Assembly (NCBI GenBank): GCA_910588415.1
Contig: CAJUPK010000145.1
Coordinates: 1 to 6,121 of the forward strand
DNA: 6,121 nt
Source: an uncultured Oscillospiraceae bacterium
GTDB lineage: Bacteria; Bacillota; Clostridia; Oscillospirales; Acutalibacteraceae
Reading direction: 5' to 3'
Notes under the pieces: model-generated
Told to the model about the DNA's origin: nothing
The model's input: the letters and a program-made list of their open reading frames with translations, nothing else
Databases searched by the model: none
Position numbers and translations under genes: made by a program
In this document: piece after piece, positions 5,216 to 6,121 of the stretch
Position numbering within the stretch: position 1 is the first letter of the stretch
Layout of the letters: each line of letters begins with the position of its first letter

Positions 5216-5232
5216 GCGGTTTATAAAACCGC
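5216..5232 (+). other. Short perfect hairpin before the terminator
   Basis: GCGGTTT (5216-5222) and AAACCGC (5226-5232) form 7 perfect pairs around ATA. No T-run follows directly; the terminator hairpin starts 5 bases later. It may protect the 3' end or form a double terminator with it. Confidence 0.6.
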
Positions 5233-5236
5233 GCCC

Positions 5237-5279
5237 AAAGACCCAGAAGCCTTGTTCCGGGTCTTTCCTTTCATTTTTT
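5237..5279 (+). terminator. Terminator of the HAD transcript
   Basis: AAAGACCC (5237-5244) pairs perfectly with GGGTCTTT (5259-5266), with a further GAA/TTC pairing inside the loop. It is followed by CCTTTCATTTTTT. The T-run is interrupted, so termination may be partly read through, but the position between the HAD transcript and the next promoter fits well. Confidence 0.75.
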
Positions 5280-5314
5280 ATGGCGTCCTTATGGTGCCGG
5301 GGACGCGAAAGGTA

Positions 5315-5343
5315 TTGACAGAACCGTCATAGATTGGTAAAAT
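5315..5343 (+). promoter_or_regulatory. Sigma-A promoter for the PAS signalling gene
   Basis: TTGACA (5315-5320), a 17-base spacer and TAAAAT (5338-5343), the -10 one base off consensus. Transcription would start near 5350, leaving a leader of about 115 bases. Confidence 0.82.
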
Positions 5344-5349
5344 ATTAGT

Positions 5350-5464
5350 CATCAGATACTATATAAAGACAGCGTGCGTCTGCCGCCGGGCTGGCCTGCA
5401 GGAGATACCGGGCGGCCTGCGTTTTGTACCGCCGACCATCTGCACCTTTGGGAGGAATTTTGAA
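5350..5464 (+). other. GC-rich leader of the PAS signalling gene
   Basis: The leader contains a near-exact direct repeat, CCGGGCTGGCCTGC (5386-5399) and CCGGGCGGCCTGC (5408-5420), 22 bases apart. A possible stem pairs GCCGCC (5382-5387) with GGCGGC (5411-5416), extended by two pairs past a bulged G. A short TTTT (5422-5425) follows. I do not recognise a c-di-GMP or other known riboswitch in it. Confidence 0.4.
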
Positions 5465-6121
5465 ATGTATCATTGCCATATCCGTTTTTGCCTGTTGGGA
5501 GAGACAAAGGAGGAATTTGACAAGCTTCGTTCCATGCACCCTCTAGAAGGCTTTACCCATGAATTTATTCACGCCGGATGGGATGGCTTGAGCCCTGCCG
5601 CCGATGCGGACGTGATTCTTGCCAGTCTGGAGGGGCAGGACGCAAAAAAAGCGGTGGAGGATCTGCTCCGTGTGAAAAAGGAAGGTTCTCAGCTGATTGT
5701 GCTGGCCAGGCGGGAGCAGGCTGGACAGCTGGCGGATTTTTTGCCGGACCTGGCGGACCTTTGGCCCCTGCCTATGGAAGGGGCCGAGCTTTGCTTTCAC
5801 TTTTCGCGGTGGCAACAAGGCTGCAAGCTCGATAAAGACGCTTGGCAGACCAGCCAATATTTAGAGGCAGCTATTAATAGTGTGCCCAACATGGTGTGGT
5901 ACAAGACAAAGGATGGCATTCATGAGAAGGTGAACGACAGCTTTTGCAGGACTGTGCGCAAAACCAAGGCCCAGGTGCAGGGCCAGCGCCATGCGTACAT
6001 ATGGGACGTGGACCAGGATGACCCGGCTTGTATTGAATCCGAGCGGCTGGTGATGGAGAGCGGAAGAACCCAGGTCTCCGAGGAGACCGTGCAGACGGGC
6101 GAGGGCCAGCGGCTGCTGACC
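5465..6121 (+). CDS. PAS-domain signalling protein, probable diguanylate cyclase (3' end cut off)
   Basis: The open frame starts at ATG 5465 (GGGAGGA ends 8 bases upstream) and is still open at the window edge after 219 codons, so the C-terminal part is missing. Residues 1-120 look like a degenerate response-regulator receiver: a first strand CHIRFCLLG, ADVILASLEG where a receiver would carry its phosphorylated Asp (here Ser54), QLIVLAR as a fourth strand, and DLWPLPMEGAEL where a receiver has its conserved Lys-Pro. From about residue 130 a PAS sensor domain begins (SQYLEAAINSVPNMVWYKT, then GIHEKVNDSF). In similar Clostridia proteins this receiver-like plus PAS front is followed by GGDEF, sometimes with further domains, so cyclic-di-GMP synthesis is the likely output; that part is not visible. 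No membrane segment is seen in the visible part, so it is probably cytoplasmic. It has its own promoter and stands apart from the HAD gene. Confidence 0.82.
   Translation, partial: MYHCHIRFCLLGETKEEFDKLRSMHPLEGFTHEFIHAGWDGLSPAADADVILASLEGQDAKKAVEDLLRVKKEGSQLIVLARREQAGQLADFLPDLADLWPLPMEGAELCFHFSRWQQGCKLDKDAWQTSQYLEAAINSVPNMVWYKTKDGIHEKVNDSFCRTVRKTKAQVQGQRHAYIWDVDQDDPACIESERLVMESGRTQVSEETVQTGEGQRLLT

Noticed and set aside
5543..5857. 104-codon frame on the minus strand
   Set aside because: It is antisense to the PAS signalling gene, whose domain match, ribosome binding site and promoter are convincing.
1..6121. tRNA, rRNA, CRISPR array, insertion sequence or phage genes
   Set aside because: No T-loop or anticodon-arm pattern, no regularly spaced repeats and no transposase, integrase or phage-like proteins were found on either strand.

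Overview
The window looks like chromosomal DNA from a GC-rich gut-type Clostridia (Firmicutes), most likely Oscillospiraceae/Ruminococcaceae-like. This rests on strong AGGAGG-type ribosome binding sites, TTG and GTG starts, sigma-A promoters with AT-rich spacers between GC-rich genes, a DUF4830 protein, a PucR/CdaR-type regulator next to ftsE, and an MsmX-type sugar-transport ATPase. The taxonomic call is inference from gene content. No mobile element, CRISPR array, rRNA or tRNA is visible.

Left part (1-4265, all genes on the minus strand). Reading in the direction of transcription, from right to left, there is a membrane-anchored DUF4830 protein (4265-3549), a 533-base gene-free stretch, a stand-alone MsmX/UgpC-type sugar ABC ATPase (3015-1903) closed by a clear intrinsic terminator, a PucR/CdaR-family regulator with its own good promoter (1686-604), and, 38 bases further on, the cell-division ATPase gene ftsE (565 to beyond position 1, truncated by the window). 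The regulator and ftsE very likely form one transcript, probably continuing into ftsX outside the window.

Right part (4450-6121, plus strand). A perfect-consensus promoter drives a HAD-family phosphatase-like gene (4450-5091). It is followed by a possible 32-residue small protein and a double-hairpin transcription end. A second strong promoter (5315-5343) then starts a signalling protein that runs off the window; its visible part is a receiver-like N-terminal domain and a PAS domain, and the missing output domain is probably GGDEF.

The least explained DNA is the gap at 3016-3548. It carries a 22-base operator-like palindrome overlapping a possible forward promoter, then two stem-loops, the second a 55-base hairpin with a perfect 10-base-pair base. 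This is the best candidate for something undescribed (a small RNA or regulatory RNA), but it is a hypothesis. The genes otherwise belong to separate functional units (cell division, sugar uptake, phosphate-ester hydrolysis, second-messenger signalling) and do not form one obvious pathway.
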